NCBI GenBank assembly: GCA_965219935.1
Contig: CBDCOU010000003.1
Location: 310,001-374,000, forward strand
Direction: 5' to 3'
Length of the DNA: 64,000 nucleotides
From: Bin34 sp965219935
GTDB taxonomy: Bacteria > Chloroflexota > Anaerolineae > Caldilineales > Caldilineaceae
Below, piece by piece: positions 1 through 8,373 of this stretch; position 1 is the stretch's first letter, and every line of letters starts with the position of its first letter. Position numbers and translations under genes: made by a program. The notes below the pieces were generated by a model. It did not search any database. It had not been told where the DNA came from and was given only the letters and a program-made list of their open reading frames with translations.

Positions 1-926
1 TGGATCCGGAGGTCCAAGAACTGGAGGTCCTGCAGGCGAGCCTGGTGCTGGGTTGGGCCAGCTGGCTTACCGACGTGCAGGGCGTCAACCGGCGCACGCT
101 GTTGACCTATCTGTCCGCGATCATGAGTTTCATCTCATGGTTGCAGGTTCGGGATCTCCAGCCCATTGCGAGCAGTGACTATGCCCGTTTGCAGGAGGGC
201 ATGCGCCGACTTCGGCGCAACCAGAAACCCCCTGAACTGGTCCCGCATCCGCCGGAAGACCCGGAACTGAACGAATTGCTGCTGGTGGCCCGACGGCTGC
301 CGTCGAACTGTACGGACCCGCGCGAGCGTCTGGCCGCGGCTCGCAATATCGCAATTCTGGAAACCCTCTTGTCGACAGGCATGCGGGTCGGCGAGCTGGT
401 GGCGCTCCGAACACGCGAACTTGATGAGGGGGACAGTTCCGCGTGGGTCACCGGCAAGAGGGGCCGCACGCGCAAGGTGTTCTTTGCCGCCTTTGCCTGG
501 CAGTCCACCACAGAGTATCTGCGGCAGCGCCACAGCGCCGGTTTGACCTATCGCGGCTCGTTGGGCGACCAGCCGGTGTTTGCACGGCACGACCGTCGGG
601 CGGGCACCGAGGTACTTCCGTTGAGTACGGGGGCGGTGCAGCGGATGTTCCGCAAACTTGCCCAGCGCGCGGGCCTGGACCTGAAAGACGTCACGCCGCA
701 CGCGCTGCGGCACTACTTCGGCACGCGGATGTATCGGGCCACTTCCGATTTGGCCGTGACCCAGACAGCCTTGGGACATGCCAGTCCGGTAACCACCAGG
801 ATTTACGCGAAGTTGGCGGACAGTGCGGTGCAGGATGCCCACCGCGAGGCATTTGGAGACGGTCAGCCTCCAACGACAAGCCCCAGAAGCAATTCCGACA
901 GAAGCCAGGTGCGGGACACGAGCTGA
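1..926 (+). CDS. Tyrosine recombinase/integrase, 5' end cut by window
   Basis: Site-specific recombinase of the XerC/D-phage integrase family, which cuts and rejoins DNA through a tyrosine intermediate. The frame is open to base 3, so the N-terminus is probably missing. A GTG at 45 is the first start inside the window, but it would cut the first helix of the SAM-like core-binding domain. Counting from that GTG, the catalytic arginine lies in TGMRVGEL (about residue 114). HALRHYF gives H219 and R222, LGHASPVTT gives the second histidine (about 243), and the nucleophile is the Tyr of RIYAKL. All key residues look intact. It overlaps the convergent M20 peptidase gene by 64 bases. No attachment site is visible, so a housekeeping Xer role and a mobile-element integrase role cannot be separated. 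Confidence 0.9.
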   Translation, partial: DPEVQELEVLQASLVLGWASWLTDVQGVNRRTLLTYLSAIMSFISWLQVRDLQPIASSDYARLQEGMRRLRRNQKPPELVPHPPEDPELNELLLVARRLPSNCTDPRERLAAARNIAILETLLSTGMRVGELVALRTRELDEGDSSAWVTGKRGRTRKVFFAAFAWQSTTEYLRQRHSAGLTYRGSLGDQPVFARHDRRAGTEVLPLSTGAVQRMFRKLAQRAGLDLKDVTPHALRHYFGTRMYRATSDLAVTQTALGHASPVTTRIYAKLADSAVQDAHREAFGDGQPPTTSPRSNSDRSQVRDTS

Positions 927-2020
927 TCCGTCTCGATGTGTTCGTGGTCGGCGTGGGCCCCGGCACCGGGTACGCCGAGGCCGTCCAGCGTCGGTATTCC
1001 CAAGGCTCCGGTCAGGTTGCCGTCGCTGCCGCCGCCGGTGCGGCCCCCGACTAGTTCCATGTCCAGACGCGCGGCGATGGTCCGGGCCTTGGCAAAGACG
1101 TCCTTGGTTGCGGTTTCCTCCAGCGGTGGGCGTGATCGCGCGCTGACCACATCAATGGAGGTTCCCTGCAGCCGCGGGCGCAGATTCCGCAGCTGGTTCT
1201 CGGCATCTCGCAGATCCGCGAGACGCCAGGCGCGCACATCAATCTGGATGTCGGCATGGGGCGCCACTACGTTGGAACGCGTGCCGCCTTGCATGACCCC
1301 GGCGTTGACCGTCAGCCCTGTTTCCAGGTCCGTCATGGCCTGGATGGCCAGGATTTGATGCGCGGCCTCCTCCAAGGCGGAAACGCCCTTCTCGATTTCG
1401 ATCCCGGCGTGGGCGGGAATGCCCTTGATATGGACGTCCATGTGCTGGCTGCCCTTGCGGGCGGTTTTGAGTACCCCGCCGGGCAACGGTGCCTCAAGAA
1501 CCAGTACACAGTCCACCTGTCGGGCCTCATCCTCGATAAGTTGTCGGGACGTGGCACTGCCGATTTCCTCGTCGGCCGTCGCCAGGAATACGATGTTCCG
1601 CCCAGGGTCGATGGCCAATTCCCTGAAAGCACTGAAAATGTGCTCCATCATGGCCAGGCTGCTCTTCATGTCGAAGATGCCCGGCCCGTAGGCTCTGTCG
1701 TTCGGAGTCTCCCGAAACGGCATGCGTTCCAGGGTTCCTACGGGCCAGACCGTGTCGAAGTGCGTCAGCACCAGCACCGGCGGCAGAACCTCCCGCTGGG
1801 CTTTCAGTTCGCAGCGCAGGTGATTGCCGCCGGCGACAACGGGGATGATCTCGGCCCGGTCGACCACCGGTGCGAACACGGAACGGAGGTGGTCCGCGCA
1901 TCGGTCCAGCCGGTCGATGTCGGTGCTGGGTGTTTCCATCTCCACCAGAGTCCGGATGGACTCCAAAATGGCGGGTTGGGCGTTGCTGAAGTACCTGTGC
2001 AGGGCTTTGTAGTGCTCCAT
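863..2020 (-). CDS. M20 family metallopeptidase (glutamate carboxypeptidase-like)
   Basis: Zinc-dependent amidohydrolase/peptidase of the M20 clan (carboxypeptidase G2, ArgE, DapE relatives), probably cytosolic and cleaving a C-terminal amino acid or N-acyl group. 385 aa, normal for the family. Metal ligands are visible in order: LTHFDTVWPVG (H87, D89), GPGIFDMK (D117), ATADEEIGS (general base and ligand around E151-E152), and a C-terminal GAGAHADHEHI histidine. The central dimerisation domain includes GIPAHAGIEIEKG. The ATG at 2020 has an AAGGTG ribosome site seven bases upstream. It runs divergently from the sugar-phosphate isomerase-like gene, with a shared 128-base region holding a TATACT box at 2098. 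The substrate cannot be read from sequence. Confidence 0.9.
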   Translation of the reverse strand: MEHYKALHRYFSNAQPAILESIRTLVEMETPSTDIDRLDRCADHLRSVFAPVVDRAEIIPVVAGGNHLRCELKAQREVLPPVLVLTHFDTVWPVGTLERMPFRETPNDRAYGPGIFDMKSSLAMMEHIFSAFRELAIDPGRNIVFLATADEEIGSATSRQLIEDEARQVDCVLVLEAPLPGGVLKTARKGSQHMDVHIKGIPAHAGIEIEKGVSALEEAAHQILAIQAMTDLETGLTVNAGVMQGGTRSNVVAPHADIQIDVRAWRLADLRDAENQLRNLRPRLQGTSIDVVSARSRPPLEETATKDVFAKARTIAARLDMELVGGRTGGGSDGNLTGALGIPTLDGLGVPGAGAHADHEHIETDQLVSRTWLLSELLLGLVVGG

Positions 2021-2148
2021 TTCGACACCTTAGTATTGGGAGAGCGGTAGCGACGGCGGTGCCACAGTCGGCGGCCACCTGGAGGTCAGGTCCCCTTTAT
2101 ACTTCAGTGGACCGACACCCGGACAACCGCACATGGGAGTAAGTAGCC

Positions 2149-3063
2149 ATGAAGTTTGGTGGCAGTGTATGGACTTTCAACTGGCAACCGCCGTACGACG
2201 ACGGATTGCGCACGATTGCCGCCTGCGGCCTCAAGGCCGCGGAACTCATCGCCTGGCGCCGGGAAGTGCTGGACAGCTACTACACCCTTGACACCATTCG
2301 GCATCTGCGGACACTCCTGGACGACTTGGGCCTCGAACTGTCCGAATTCGTCTCCACCCCCCGCGGCTTGGCGTCTGAGGACCAGAAGGACCGGGACGGT
2401 GCGGTCGAGCACTTCCAGGTAATGGTGGACACCGCCCGGGCCCTGGGCACGGACATGGTGAATTCGGTATCGCCCAACGCGTTCAACCTGGACATGCCGC
2501 GCATCATGGACAAGCCTACTGCGCAGGAGTGGGGTGTGGACCTGCCCCGCGGCCTGGACTGGAACGCCAACTGGAATGCCTATGTCGACACCACGGCCCG
2601 TTGCTGCGAGATTGCGGAGGCCAACGGCGTGCGCTGGGCCCTGGAACCCCACCCCTATCGCTGGGTCCGCAACACGGGTTCCATGCTGCGCCTGATCGAC
2701 AGCGTCGGATCCCCTGCCCTGGGCATGAACTTCGATCCCAGTCACCTCTTCCCGTCCGGTGAAATCTCCGAACAGGCGGTGTACGAACTGGGCGATCGCC
2801 TGTTCCACGCCCACTTCTCGGACAACGACGGCACCACCAACGCCCACTGGCGTCCGGGCAAGGGCAAGATCGATTGGCGGGCGGTGATGGTGGCGATGCA
2901 CGACGTCGGCTTCGACGGGGTGATTTCCATCGAGCTGGAGGATGTGCCGGGTACCGCCGGCGCCAACGACGGCGTGGCCACTGACGCCTTCGCCCGCGAG
3001 GTTGAACTGTCGGTAGCCTACCTGTCGGCCATTTGCGAGAGCGAGGGCATTCCGCTGGCATGA
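2149..3063 (+). CDS. Sugar phosphate isomerase/epimerase family (TIM barrel)
   Basis: 304-aa xylose isomerase-like TIM-barrel protein. The family uses a divalent metal to isomerise or epimerise keto-sugars, inositol derivatives or hydroxypyruvate. Candidate metal ligands sit at the expected strand ends: ALEPHPY (E166), MNFDPSH (D196), FHAHFSDND (around H222), and ISIELED (E262/E264). The start is supported by GGGAG at 2135-2139. It leads the cluster with a solute-binding protein 130 bases downstream, which suggests it acts on the imported carbohydrate. The exact substrate is unknown. Confidence 0.85.
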   Translation: MKFGGSVWTFNWQPPYDDGLRTIAACGLKAAELIAWRREVLDSYYTLDTIRHLRTLLDDLGLELSEFVSTPRGLASEDQKDRDGAVEHFQVMVDTARALGTDMVNSVSPNAFNLDMPRIMDKPTAQEWGVDLPRGLDWNANWNAYVDTTARCCEIAEANGVRWALEPHPYRWVRNTGSMLRLIDSVGSPALGMNFDPSHLFPSGEISEQAVYELGDRLFHAHFSDNDGTTNAHWRPGKGKIDWRAVMVAMHDVGFDGVISIELEDVPGTAGANDGVATDAFAREVELSVAYLSAICESEGIPLA

Positions 3064-3193
3064 CAGGGACGGCGGGGGCTTTCGGAAACCCGCTGGTGTA
3101 AAATCCGGGGGTGCTGTGCACCAGCCGAATATTTCCTGTGCGACCGGGCACCGCGCGGTGCCGGCGCGCGACTGATTGTCATGGAGGATACCC

Positions 3194-4600
3194 ATGCAGA
3201 GAGTTAGCCGAAGACAGTTCATCCGGTTTACCGGCTTGGGCGCAGCCGGCCTGGCCTTGGCCGCCTGTGCCGCCCCTGCTGCTGAGGAGGCCGCCGTTGG
3301 TACGGGCGCCACCGCCGAGGTGGTAAGCCTTCGTTACCAGTCCCGCGAGCTTCAGGAAGCCGAAGGCGTGCAGGAGTTGTGGTCTGAGTTCTATCCCGAG
3401 TTCAGGGCCAGCAATCCCGACATCGAGGTCGAGTTCCTGCCCCAGCCGGGCGGCGTGAACCTGCGCGAGGGCGTGCTTGCCCAGATGGTGGCCGGCGATG
3501 CCCCCGACCTGATCGAGTTCTGTTGTTGGAGCTCCACCTTCTTTGTGCAGAAGGGCGAGACCCTGAACCTGCAGGCCTACATCGACCGGGATGCCGACGA
3601 GGTCGATCTCGACGACTACTACGAAGGACAGTTCGATCCGTGGGTGGACGAGCAGGGCGACATCCACCTGATGCCGCGCTTCACCGGCACCATGGCCCTG
3701 TACTACAACATCGACATGTTCGAGGAGATGGGGGTTGACACGCCTCCGCACGAGTGGGGTGCCTGGAACCACGAGGACTACGTGGCCATTGGCGAGAACT
3801 TTGTCTCCCGCGAACCCGGACAGCCCATCAGCTGGGCAACCTCGAACTACGGCATGAACGCCAACTGGCTTTCCCAGTACTGGATCCGCGGCTTCGGCGC
3901 CAACATGGTCAATCCGGACGACAACAAGCTTTGCGGTCTGGGCGAACCGGCGGCCGTCGACGCCCTGAACTACATTCACAGCATCATCTGGGACAGCCAA
4001 ATTTTCGCCTATGGTTCCGACATCGGCATGGGCGTCAACCAGCTGTTCGAGAGCGGACGCATTGCCATGATGGAGATGGGGCCTTGGAGCCTCGGCGCCA
4101 CCATGCGCAACGCGACCTTCCGCTGGGATGTGGCGCCGCTGCCGATGGGGCCGGCGGAAATCACCACCCACCAGTCGGTGGACGGCACGATGATCTGGAA
4201 CAAGACGGAGCATCCGGACGAAAGCTGGGAGACGCTGAAGTGGCTGACCAGCCCGTTCTACGGCAAGCTGTACGCCAAGTGGGGCACCAAGCAGCCGTCG
4301 CGCATCAGCGTCCTGCCGGAGTTCCAAGCGGCCTTGATTGACCGGGACGAACGGTTTGGCGACATCGACATCGATGTCTTCACCTCTTCCATTGCCGCGT
4401 CGCTGGGTGGTCCGGAGGAGATGTTTGCCAACGACTTCACCTGCAAGGACACCATCCTCAAACCCGCGTTTGATCAAGTGATGTTGTTGAACGAGGCTCC
4501 GGTCGATCTGATTGTTCAGCATGCGGACGTTGTCAACAGGTTCAACGCCGGCGAAATCGCCGTGGAAGACCTGGGCGCCGCCATGGCGGCACTGGGCTAG
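3194..4600 (+). CDS. ABC transporter extracellular solute-binding lipoprotein (carbohydrate type)
   Basis: Substrate-capturing subunit of a family-1 (MalE/UgpB-like) importer. The ATG at 3194 is preferred because GGAGG lies six bases upstream (3183-3187); an upstream TTG at 3176 only lengthens the leader. The protein is 468 aa. The leader has a twin-arginine-like SRRQFIRF and a lipobox ending at C25 (LALAAC), so it is probably exported folded by Tat and anchored as a lipoprotein, followed by an Ala/Glu-rich linker. Two MalF/MalG-type permeases follow, separated by a stable stem-loop. No ATPase gene is nearby, so an ATPase encoded elsewhere must energise transport. Substrate is presumably a sugar or polyol derivative. 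Confidence 0.9.
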   Translation: MQRVSRRQFIRFTGLGAAGLALAACAAPAAEEAAVGTGATAEVVSLRYQSRELQEAEGVQELWSEFYPEFRASNPDIEVEFLPQPGGVNLREGVLAQMVAGDAPDLIEFCCWSSTFFVQKGETLNLQAYIDRDADEVDLDDYYEGQFDPWVDEQGDIHLMPRFTGTMALYYNIDMFEEMGVDTPPHEWGAWNHEDYVAIGENFVSREPGQPISWATSNYGMNANWLSQYWIRGFGANMVNPDDNKLCGLGEPAAVDALNYIHSIIWDSQIFAYGSDIGMGVNQLFESGRIAMMEMGPWSLGATMRNATFRWDVAPLPMGPAEITTHQSVDGTMIWNKTEHPDESWETLKWLTSPFYGKLYAKWGTKQPSRISVLPEFQAALIDRDERFGDIDIDVFTSSIAASLGGPEEMFANDFTCKDTILKPAFDQVMLLNEAPVDLIVQHADVVNRFNAGEIAVEDLGAAMAALG

Positions 4601-4637
4601 GCGGCCAGCCACAGTTGGTTGTTGTTACAGGTAACCG

Positions 4638-4671
4638 AGGCAGGCATTCGGGTGCGCCCGGGTGCCTGCCT
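4638..4671 (+). other. Intercistronic stem-loop after solute-binding protein gene
   Basis: The arms at 4638-4646 and 4663-4671 are a perfect 9-bp inverted repeat. They continue inward through two T-G pairs and a CGGG/CCCG stem around a TGCG loop, about 15 pairs in all. No T-run follows, so it is not a classic terminator. Such hairpins commonly protect upstream mRNA so that the binding protein outnumbers the permeases; that role is inferred here. Confidence 0.5.
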
Positions 4672-4740
4672 GCCATGGGACTTGGCGACTGACGAGACGG
4701 GTTGAAGCTCTTCTCCGTTGAGTCCCGGCGAGCCCTGGCC

Positions 4741-5706
4741 ATGTCAACCCTCAACCCCGCGGCCGACACAGGCACACGCTCCCCGGGCCGCCGGTGGACG
4801 CCGGAGCGGCGCGAAGCGCTCTTCGGCTTTTTCTTCATATCCCCCTGGATCATCGGCTTCCTGGTTTTCACGCTGGGACCGATGATTACATCCTTGGTTT
4901 TCGGCTTCTACCGGACGGATCTGCTTCAGATTTGGGAGGTGGTGGGATTCAAGTGGTTCCGGGCCGTGTTCACGGACGTGCTGGTCCGCAAGGCCATGTT
5001 CAACACGGCCTACTACGCCTTCATCATGGTGCCCCTGAGCACCACCCTGGCCCTCCTGATTGCGGTGTTGCTCAACCAGAACATCAAGGGCCAAAGCTTC
5101 TGGCGGACCATCTACTACCTGCCGTCCGTGGTGGCCGGGGCGGCCGTTGCGATTCTCTTCAAGTGGCTGTATCAGCCGGATATCGGCCTGTTGAACTCCA
5201 TTCTCAATCCGATTCTGTTCCGGATCAGCGAGTTCCTGTCCCTGGAAACCCCGTTGGTCGCGCCGCGCTGGGTCTTCAGCCAGGATTGGGCCATGCCCTC
5301 CGTGATCATCATGGCCCTGTGGGGCGCGGGCGGCGCGATGCTGATTTTCCTGGCGGGCCTGCGCGGGATTCCCACCGCCCTCTACGAGGCCGCCAAGATT
5401 GACGGGGCGGGACCCGTCCGCCAGTTCTTCTCGATCACGATCCCGCTTCTGACCCCGACCATTCTTTTCAACGTGGTGTTGAACATCATTGCATCGTGGC
5501 AGGTGTTCACCCAGGTGCTGATCATGACCCAGGGCGGTCCCAACAACGCCACGCTGACCATGGTCCTGCATCTGTACAACACGGGGTTCAGCCAGTTCCG
5601 CTTCGGCTACGCCTCGGCCCAGGCGTGGGCGCTGTTCCTGGCGATTCTGGTGTTCGTGCTGTTCGCCATCCGGACGAGCAGCAGCTGGGTCCAGTACGAG
5701 CGCTGA
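4741..5706 (+). CDS. Sugar ABC transporter permease, MalF/UgpA type
   Basis: Integral membrane subunit of a carbohydrate importer, 321 aa from the ATG at 4741 (an in-frame TTG exists at 4702). About six membrane segments are visible, starting with FFFISPWIIGFLVF near residue 35. The EAA cytoplasmic loop that docks the ATPase is present as YEAAKIDGAGPVRQFFSI, near residue 220. The periplasmic region before it is shorter than in E. coli MalF, as is usual for this subfamily. Three bases separate its stop from the next permease gene, so the two are translated together and should form the heterodimeric channel. Confidence 0.9.
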   Translation: MSTLNPAADTGTRSPGRRWTPERREALFGFFFISPWIIGFLVFTLGPMITSLVFGFYRTDLLQIWEVVGFKWFRAVFTDVLVRKAMFNTAYYAFIMVPLSTTLALLIAVLLNQNIKGQSFWRTIYYLPSVVAGAAVAILFKWLYQPDIGLLNSILNPILFRISEFLSLETPLVAPRWVFSQDWAMPSVIIMALWGAGGAMLIFLAGLRGIPTALYEAAKIDGAGPVRQFFSITIPLLTPTILFNVVLNIIASWQVFTQVLIMTQGGPNNATLTMVLHLYNTGFSQFRFGYASAQAWALFLAILVFVLFAIRTSSSWVQYER

Positions 5707-5709
5707 GCC

Positions 5710-6606
5710 ATGGCCGAAAACACTGCCGCGATCACGGAATCGGTGTCCCTGCCGTTGCAGAGGCAGCGTCACTACAACATTGGGGTCATTCTCTGGCGCG
5801 TACTGCTCTATGTGGTGGTGCTGTGGGGTGCGGTGATCTTCGCGATCCCGTTCTACTGGATGATCCGGACGGCGGTGATGCCGCCCTACCAGGTCAATCT
5901 GTTTCCGCCCGAGTGGATCCCGGACTCGATCAACTTCGTCAATTTCCGTGCGCCTTTCGTGGGACCGTTCCCGTTCGCGCGGTGGTTCGGGAACAGTGCC
6001 ATTGTGTCGGTGCTCAGTTCGGCCGGTGTTGTCCTTTCGGCTTCCTTCGTGGGCTTCGGCTTCGCCCGGCTGCGGTTTCCCTTTCGCAACCTCCTGTTCA
6101 TTGTGGTCCTGTCCACGATGATGCTGCCCGAGCACATCAAGCTGATTCCCACCTATCTGCTGTTCGTAAGGTTGGGCTGGGTCAACACCGTTCTGCCGCT
6201 GATCATTCCCAACTGGTTCGCACCGCCGTTCCACGTGTTCCTGATGCGTCAGTTCTTCATGACCATCCCCCAGGAAATGGACGATGCCGCCAAGATTGAC
6301 GGATGTGGCTGGCTGGGAATCTACGGGCGCATCCACATTCCGTTGTCATTACCGGTGATGGGGGTTTCCGCCATCTACCAGTTCACGTTCACTTGGAACG
6401 ACTTCCTGCATCCCCTGGTGTACCTCCAGCAGGTGGACAAGTACACGGTGGCCCTTGGCCTCAGGCTGTTCGAAGGCTTCATGCGTTCCAACATCCAGGA
6501 CATGATGGCATCCGCGCTCATTGCCGTGATGCCGACCATCATCATTTTCTTCATCGCCCAGCGCTACTTCATCCAGGGCATTGTCATGACGGGGGTCAAG
6601 GGGTAG
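5710..6606 (+). CDS. Sugar ABC transporter permease, MalG/UgpE type
   Basis: Second channel subunit, 298 aa. There is a first membrane segment around residues 35-60 (GAVIFAIPFYWMIRTAVMPP), then five more. The EAA loop appears as EMDDAAKIDGCGWLGIYGRI. The C-terminus ends in GIVMTGVKG, typical of MalG-type permeases. It follows the MalF-type gene after three bases and precedes a phytanoyl-CoA dioxygenase-like gene by 89 bases, a gap holding a short CCGGAC/GTCCGG hairpin (6632-6646). Confidence 0.9.
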   Translation: MAENTAAITESVSLPLQRQRHYNIGVILWRVLLYVVVLWGAVIFAIPFYWMIRTAVMPPYQVNLFPPEWIPDSINFVNFRAPFVGPFPFARWFGNSAIVSVLSSAGVVLSASFVGFGFARLRFPFRNLLFIVVLSTMMLPEHIKLIPTYLLFVRLGWVNTVLPLIIPNWFAPPFHVFLMRQFFMTIPQEMDDAAKIDGCGWLGIYGRIHIPLSLPVMGVSAIYQFTFTWNDFLHPLVYLQQVDKYTVALGLRLFEGFMRSNIQDMMASALIAVMPTIIIFFIAQRYFIQGIVMTGVKG

Positions 6607-6695
6607 CCAACCCTTGCCGGGCCACGGCTGCCCGGACATTGTCCGGAAGCCTTTCAGACAGCCGGTCCCATGCTGGCCGGCGGGAGAGAAAACTC

Positions 6696-7490
6696 ATGAT
6701 GCGGAACGGCATTACGGATGCGGCCTGGTCCAGGTTTAAGGAGCAGGGCTACGTGCGGCTGGGATCGGTGTTGGAACCGGATGAGCTCAGGGCGCTGCAG
6801 CAGCGGATCGACGCGATCATGATGGGTACCGCCGACGTGCCGTACGACCGCATGTTGATGCAGCTGGACTCGGTGCCCGGCGTCTCCGATCAGCCGGGCC
6901 CCCAGACCGACGGACACAAGCTGGCCACGCTCTCCTACCGCAAAATCCAGGATCTCGAGTTTGATCCGGTGTTCCTGCGGTACATGCAGCGCCCCCTGTT
7001 CAAACACATCTGTGAACGGGCCTATGGCTTGGGCACGCCGGTGTCCTCCTACCGCGCGATGTTTATGAACAAACCCGCCCATGAAGGCACCGACTTGGCC
7101 TGGCACCAGGATCGCTGGACATCGTTGGACCGCGACCCATTGATCACGATCTGGACGGCGTTGGATCCGGCTACGGTGGAAAACGGCTGCATGTGGGTTA
7201 CCCCCGGACGGCACCACACACTGATCAACCCGTCCGACGGATCCGGGTTTCTTACCGCCGAGCAGGCGGAAGACCTCGCGGAGGAATTCGAGGCCGAACC
7301 CCTGACCGTGGAGGCGGGGGAAGCCCTGCTCCTCCACAACCACCTGCCGCACCGTTCAGGGGTCAACAGTACCGACATCGCCCGCCGGGCCTTCAGTGTC
7401 TGCTACATGGAGACCGCTACCGTATCCACCGAGAGCCGGGACTATCCGGTGCTGTTCGGGCCGGATGCCATGAAGCCGGACGATCTGTAG
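6696..7490 (+). CDS. Phytanoyl-CoA dioxygenase (PhyH) family protein
   Basis: Fe(II)/2-oxoglutarate-dependent oxygenase, 264 aa. The ATG at 6696 has GGGAGAG upstream; the open frame extends back to 6303, but that part only overlaps the permease. The iron-binding facial triad is visible as WHQD (H137, D139) and HRSG (H219), and the following arginine fits the 2-oxoglutarate anchor. Bacterial members hydroxylate varied small molecules, so a phytanoyl-CoA substrate should not be assumed. Placement behind the permeases suggests it processes the imported compound. Confidence 0.85.
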   Translation: MMRNGITDAAWSRFKEQGYVRLGSVLEPDELRALQQRIDAIMMGTADVPYDRMLMQLDSVPGVSDQPGPQTDGHKLATLSYRKIQDLEFDPVFLRYMQRPLFKHICERAYGLGTPVSSYRAMFMNKPAHEGTDLAWHQDRWTSLDRDPLITIWTALDPATVENGCMWVTPGRHHTLINPSDGSGFLTAEQAEDLAEEFEAEPLTVEAGEALLLHNHLPHRSGVNSTDIARRAFSVCYMETATVSTESRDYPVLFGPDAMKPDDL

Positions 7491-7557
7491 GACGGGTTCC
7501 TTGGGGCTTTATTCGCACGAATGTCCTCGTTGAAAACTCGGATTGGTTGGAGGAATG

Positions 7558-8154
7558 ATGAGTGCATTGGAAGAAACCACCGCCAAATTTCCCAAGCGCC
7601 TAGTGTCCTGTGCCCGCAGATACCTGACCGACAACGAGCAAATTCTGGAAATGGCCCAACAAAACGGGCTGGCATGGGGGCAGGCCAAGGATGTGGTTCT
7701 GACCACCGAGAACCGGATTCTATTCCTGCGTCGACATTGGTTCGGGGGCGTAGCCTGCCAAGACATTCAGTGGCAGGACGTAAATAACGTGCATGTCCGT
7801 CAGCGCATATTCAGCAGCAACTTCACCTGTCACTTGGAAGACGGTGGCAAGATTGTGATGGGTTGCCTGCACCGTAAACAGGCAGCTGGTCTGTACCGTG
7901 TATGTCAGCAACGGGAACAAGACTGGCGGGAACGGTGTCGAATTAGGGCTATGGAAGAGGACTATGCCAAGTCGGGTGGTTTTCGCATGGAAATGCCATC
8001 AATGTCGTCACAGTCCTTGCCGGCCCCCAATGGGCCTCCAACTACCGCCAATCCCAGGATACAGCTGGATGAACTGAAACAGCTCTTTGAAGAAGGCTAC
8101 TTGGATGAAGCTGAGTACCAAGCCAAGCGGGCTGAAATTATTGAGCGGATGTAA
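7558..8154 (+). CDS. PH-like domain protein with C-terminal SHOCT motif
   Basis: 198-aa cytoplasmic protein of unknown function. The first ~125 residues, with YLTDNEQILEMAQQNG, LTTENRILFLRRHW and a following beta-rich stretch, look like a bacterial PH-like (YokE/bPH) domain. A Pro/Ser-rich linker leads to a C-terminal SHOCT motif (LDELKQLFEEGYLDEAEY). SHOCT motifs are thought to mediate oligomerisation. Two ATGs (7555, 7558) follow GGAGG; the second gives the better spacing. It is a monocistronic unit with its own terminator at 8182. Confidence 0.7.
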   Translation: MSALEETTAKFPKRLVSCARRYLTDNEQILEMAQQNGLAWGQAKDVVLTTENRILFLRRHWFGGVACQDIQWQDVNNVHVRQRIFSSNFTCHLEDGGKIVMGCLHRKQAAGLYRVCQQREQDWRERCRIRAMEEDYAKSGGFRMEMPSMSSQSLPAPNGPPTTANPRIQLDELKQLFEEGYLDEAEYQAKRAEIIERM

Positions 8155-8181
8155 TCCGTCGGGGTCATCAGAACCGCAGAG

Positions 8182-8203
8182 CCCCCGCGATCGCGGGGGT
8201 TTT
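8182..8203 (+). terminator. Rho-independent terminator
   Basis: A perfect 18-base palindrome (8182-8199) folds to a 7-bp C/G stem around GATC and is followed directly by TTTT. It lies 27 bases after the PH/SHOCT gene stop. Confidence 0.85.
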
Positions 8204-8230
8204 AATCTTGAGGGACAACTCGAGGTCGTA

Positions 8231-8314
8231 TCAGAGGCGACGGCGCACTGCCAGCATGCCGCTGATGAGCAACAGTCCGGAAGTAACAAGGGAACTGGCC
8301 AGCACAATATTGCA
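8231..8314 (-). pseudogene. Relic of the 3' end of a paralogue of the 11939-13213 membrane protein
   Basis: Read on the minus strand this stretch encodes a 27-residue tail (SSLVTSGLLLISGMLAVRRRL and the residues before it) and a TGA. It closely matches the last 27 residues of the membrane protein gene at 11939-13213. The first 17 bases from the stop inward are identical, and most of the next 65 match. No upstream part of the gene remains. It sits in the gap between the PH/SHOCT terminator and the oxidoreductase start, so it is a leftover of a duplicated gene. Confidence 0.75.
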
Positions 8315-8373
8315 CTTTAGGCGTGTTCCTGTGTTTGATAGCATTGCCGAAACACTGACAGCAGGAGACTGGC

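Noticed and set aside
3179..4612. 477-codon minus-strand frame over the solute-binding gene
   Set aside because: Shadow frame; the plus strand encodes a textbook binding lipoprotein with leader and ribosome site.
4744..6336. 530-codon open frame on the minus strand over the permease genes
   Set aside because: Its product is His/Gln/Arg-rich with no family resemblance. It is the mirror of two clear permease genes and an artefact of high GC.
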